A DNA stretch of 7,004 nucleotides from JAAYCB01 sp012744395 (GTDB lineage: Bacteria > Planctomycetota > Planctomycetia > Pirellulales > Thermoguttaceae): positions 1 through 7,004 of the forward strand of contig JAQVNJ010000190.1 of the NCBI GenBank assembly GCA_028703175.1. Direction: 5' to 3'. The notes beneath the pieces were generated by a model, which was given only the letters and a program-made list of their open reading frames with translations, was not told where the DNA came from and ran no database searches. The position numbers and the translations under genes are program-made. This document shows positions 5,410-7,004 of this stretch, piece by piece (the first letter of the stretch is position 1; each line of letters opens with the position of its first letter).

Positions 5410-7004
5410 TCACTTCTTGGCCGCCGCCAGAATCTGTTGGGCCAGGCGGCTCCGGGCGGCCTGGTAGTCGGCCGGATTCGGGTTCCATTCGAACCAGGAG
5501 GCGGCCAGCGGCAGGACGATGTCTTCGGCCTCGCCGCGGCGGCCGAGCCGCTCCAGAATGGCCAGAAGCTCGTAGTCTTCGATGCCGTCGCGGATCGCTT
5601 TGAGGCGCAGGCTCGGCGCGATGCCTTCGTATCCGACCGCCCTGCCCGGATAGACCAGGCTCCCCTCGCCGTTGTAGAGCAGTTCCTTCCGGCGGTCGCG
5701 GCGATCGAGCGTGCCGGGATCGGTCCAGGGGTCGTCCACGTCGGACCAGTACGACATGCCGCCCCAGTAAAGCAGCCCGGTGATCCGGTAGCGCCAGGCG
5801 ATCCAGGCGGGGACGCGATAGTTGAGCAAGGGGAAGTCGGTGTGCCACCAGGGCGTCTTCTTGCCCTGGCAGAGCGCTGTGTAGGTCCAGACCCGCTCGC
5901 CGAGCGCCAGCCGGGCCGCGGCGGTTTCGGGCTTGAACAGGGAGAACAGCGGGCACCAGATATCGACCGCGCCGTAGAGATCGCCCCAGGCTTCCTTCTG
6001 GGTCCAGGTCTGTTCGACAACGAGGACCTTGACGACGGAATCGGCCGCGCGGATCGCGCGGCCCCACTTCTGCACGTATTGGTACGCCTCCTCGTCGTTC
6101 GGCTCGTCGCGGAGGTAGGTGTAGAAGAGGACCTGCGGGCGGTCCAGCTCGTTGGCCGCCCGGTCCCACGCGCGGAGCCAGGCGTGGAGCCGGTCTTTTT
6201 CCGCTTCGGGGTCTTTGACGGCGGTCCTGGGGTGCGGGATCGGCAGGGCGTTGACGTGGTACCGGTCGACGAACGCCCGGGCGGCTTCGATCTGCTCGGC
6301 GGGGATCAGGAAGCTGCCGTCGGGCTGGGCCTCCGGCCGCAGGCTGCCCGAGGGAGGCGTGGCGTTGATGCGGTGCCGCGTGAGCAGTTCGGCCACCTGC
6401 CGTTCGACGGCCGCCCAGTCTTCCGGCGGCTGCTCTTTTTCCTGCTTGGCCCGCCGCGCGTAGTAGCCCCGCATCCGCTCGGCCGGCGAACCGAGGGCCG
6501 TGTGCATCGTGGAGACCCGCGGCAGGGCAAAATCCCAGACGGTCAGCGTGACGGGAATCTCGACCGCATCGGCGGCGGTTGTGGTGACGCGGTACGTTCC
6601 GTGGTATCGGCCCGGCTTCGCATCGGCGGGCACTTCCAGGTCGATCCAGAAGCCGTGGGTTTCGGCGGGCGGCAGATCGAAGGGGGCGGCGTCGAGACGC
6701 GCGCCGGCGAGCGGCTCTCCGCTGAGCGGATGGTTGAAGGGGATCAGCGCGTCGGGGTACCAGCCCGGCTGGAACTGGTCGTTGCGGTGCGTCGGCTGGA
6801 CGAGTTCGAACTGGTGCTGCCGGTAGAGACGCGCCCGCGACGCCGGCAGCACGGCGCCGCCTTCGGCAACCAGGTTGCCCGGCTGGAGGTTCACGCCCTT
6901 GACGGGCGCGTCGGCGCGGAGAAAGACCTGGAAGCTTTCCGATTCGTTTCGGGCCGCCGCCAGCTCGACCGCCTGGTTTTGTCCCGGGGGGGCGTCGCGG
7001 AGGA
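5410..7004 (-). CDS. GH123-like glycoside hydrolase (DUF4091), N-terminus cut by window edge
   Basis: The frame is open to the right edge, giving 530 complete codons; the GTG at 6894 is internal because homologous-looking sequence continues upstream. Numbering from the first full codon: AAARNESESFQVFLRAD (about 15-31) is the beta-sandwich opening typical of this family, continuing to about 160. The middle is barrel-like and contains TYLRDEPNDEE (295-305) with the adjacent pair Asp299-Glu300. The C-terminus holds GLLYWGGMSYW (about 409-419), GSLVYPG (447-453) and SLRLKAIRDGIEDYELL (464-480), a strong DUF4091/GH123 catalytic-domain ending. As I recall, GH123 beta-N-acetylgalactosaminidases use a consecutive Asp-Glu pair with substrate-assisted catalysis, which fits. 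Family members are usually exported; the signal peptide would lie outside the window. It is the first visible gene of the set with the symporter and GNAT. Exact substrate unknown. Confidence 0.85.
   Translation of the reverse strand, partial: LRDAPPGQNQAVELAAARNESESFQVFLRADAPVKGVNLQPGNLVAEGGAVLPASRARLYRQHQFELVQPTHRNDQFQPGWYPDALIPFNHPLSGEPLAGARLDAAPFDLPPAETHGFWIDLEVPADAKPGRYHGTYRVTTTAADAVEIPVTLTVWDFALPRVSTMHTALGSPAERMRGYYARRAKQEKEQPPEDWAAVERQVAELLTRHRINATPPSGSLRPEAQPDGSFLIPAEQIEAARAFVDRYHVNALPIPHPRTAVKDPEAEKDRLHAWLRAWDRAANELDRPQVLFYTYLRDEPNDEEAYQYVQKWGRAIRAADSVVKVLVVEQTWTQKEAWGDLYGAVDIWCPLFSLFKPETAAARLALGERVWTYTALCQGKKTPWWHTDFPLLNYRVPAWIAWRYRITGLLYWGGMSYWSDVDDPWTDPGTLDRRDRRKELLYNGEGSLVYPGRAVGYEGIAPSLRLKAIRDGIEDYELLAILERLGRRGEAEDIVLPLAASWFEWNPNPADYQAARSRLAQQILAAAKK

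Noticed and set aside
6892..6894. GTG at 6894 as the start of the hydrolase gene
   Set aside because: The frame stays open to the window edge, and the upstream residues (AAARNESESFQVFLRAD) are the conserved N-terminal sandwich of the family, so the true start lies beyond 7004.

Overview
The window is GC-rich, about two thirds G+C by eye. Every gene I can support lies on the minus strand, so transcription runs from right to left. The SecD and YajC style, a GH123/DUF4091-type glycoside hydrolase next to a sodium/solute symporter, and the type of intergenic palindromes all suggest a planctomycete, probably Pirellulales-like. That assignment rests on recollection of such genomes and was not checked.

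Right half (about 7004 to 3107): a compact gene set that looks like an operon. It starts with a GH123-like (DUF4091) hydrolase cut by the right edge. After 36 bp comes a complete SSS-family sodium/solute symporter of 515 residues. Next is a 58-residue two-helix membrane protein (3829 to 3653) whose ATG overlaps the symporter stop in an ATGA. Three bases later comes a GNAT acetyltransferase. A plausible reading is release of a sugar, probably an N-acetylated amino sugar, by the hydrolase, uptake by the symporter, and acylation of an amino group by the GNAT enzyme. The substrate is inference.

Middle (about 3106 to 2444): non-coding. Going from GNAT toward yajC it holds a cluster of REP-like palindromes and repeated motifs (3102 to 2983), a plus-strand terminator-like hairpin (2914 to 2934), a tRNA-Arg(UCU) gene (2735 to 2662), and a sigma70-like promoter candidate (2592 to 2564) that could drive yajC-secD.

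Left part (2443 to 1): yajC with a GTG start, a 108-bp gap with an 8-bp-stem hairpin, then secD (SecD or a SecDF fusion) running off the left edge. This SecD has an unusual N-terminus: a signal-like hydrophobic segment, then an almost perfect 60-bp/20-residue tandem array rich in Pro, Ala, Glu and Lys, then two more membrane segments before the usual SecD periplasmic domain. The array and the hydrolase-symporter-small protein-GNAT set are the most interesting parts of the window.
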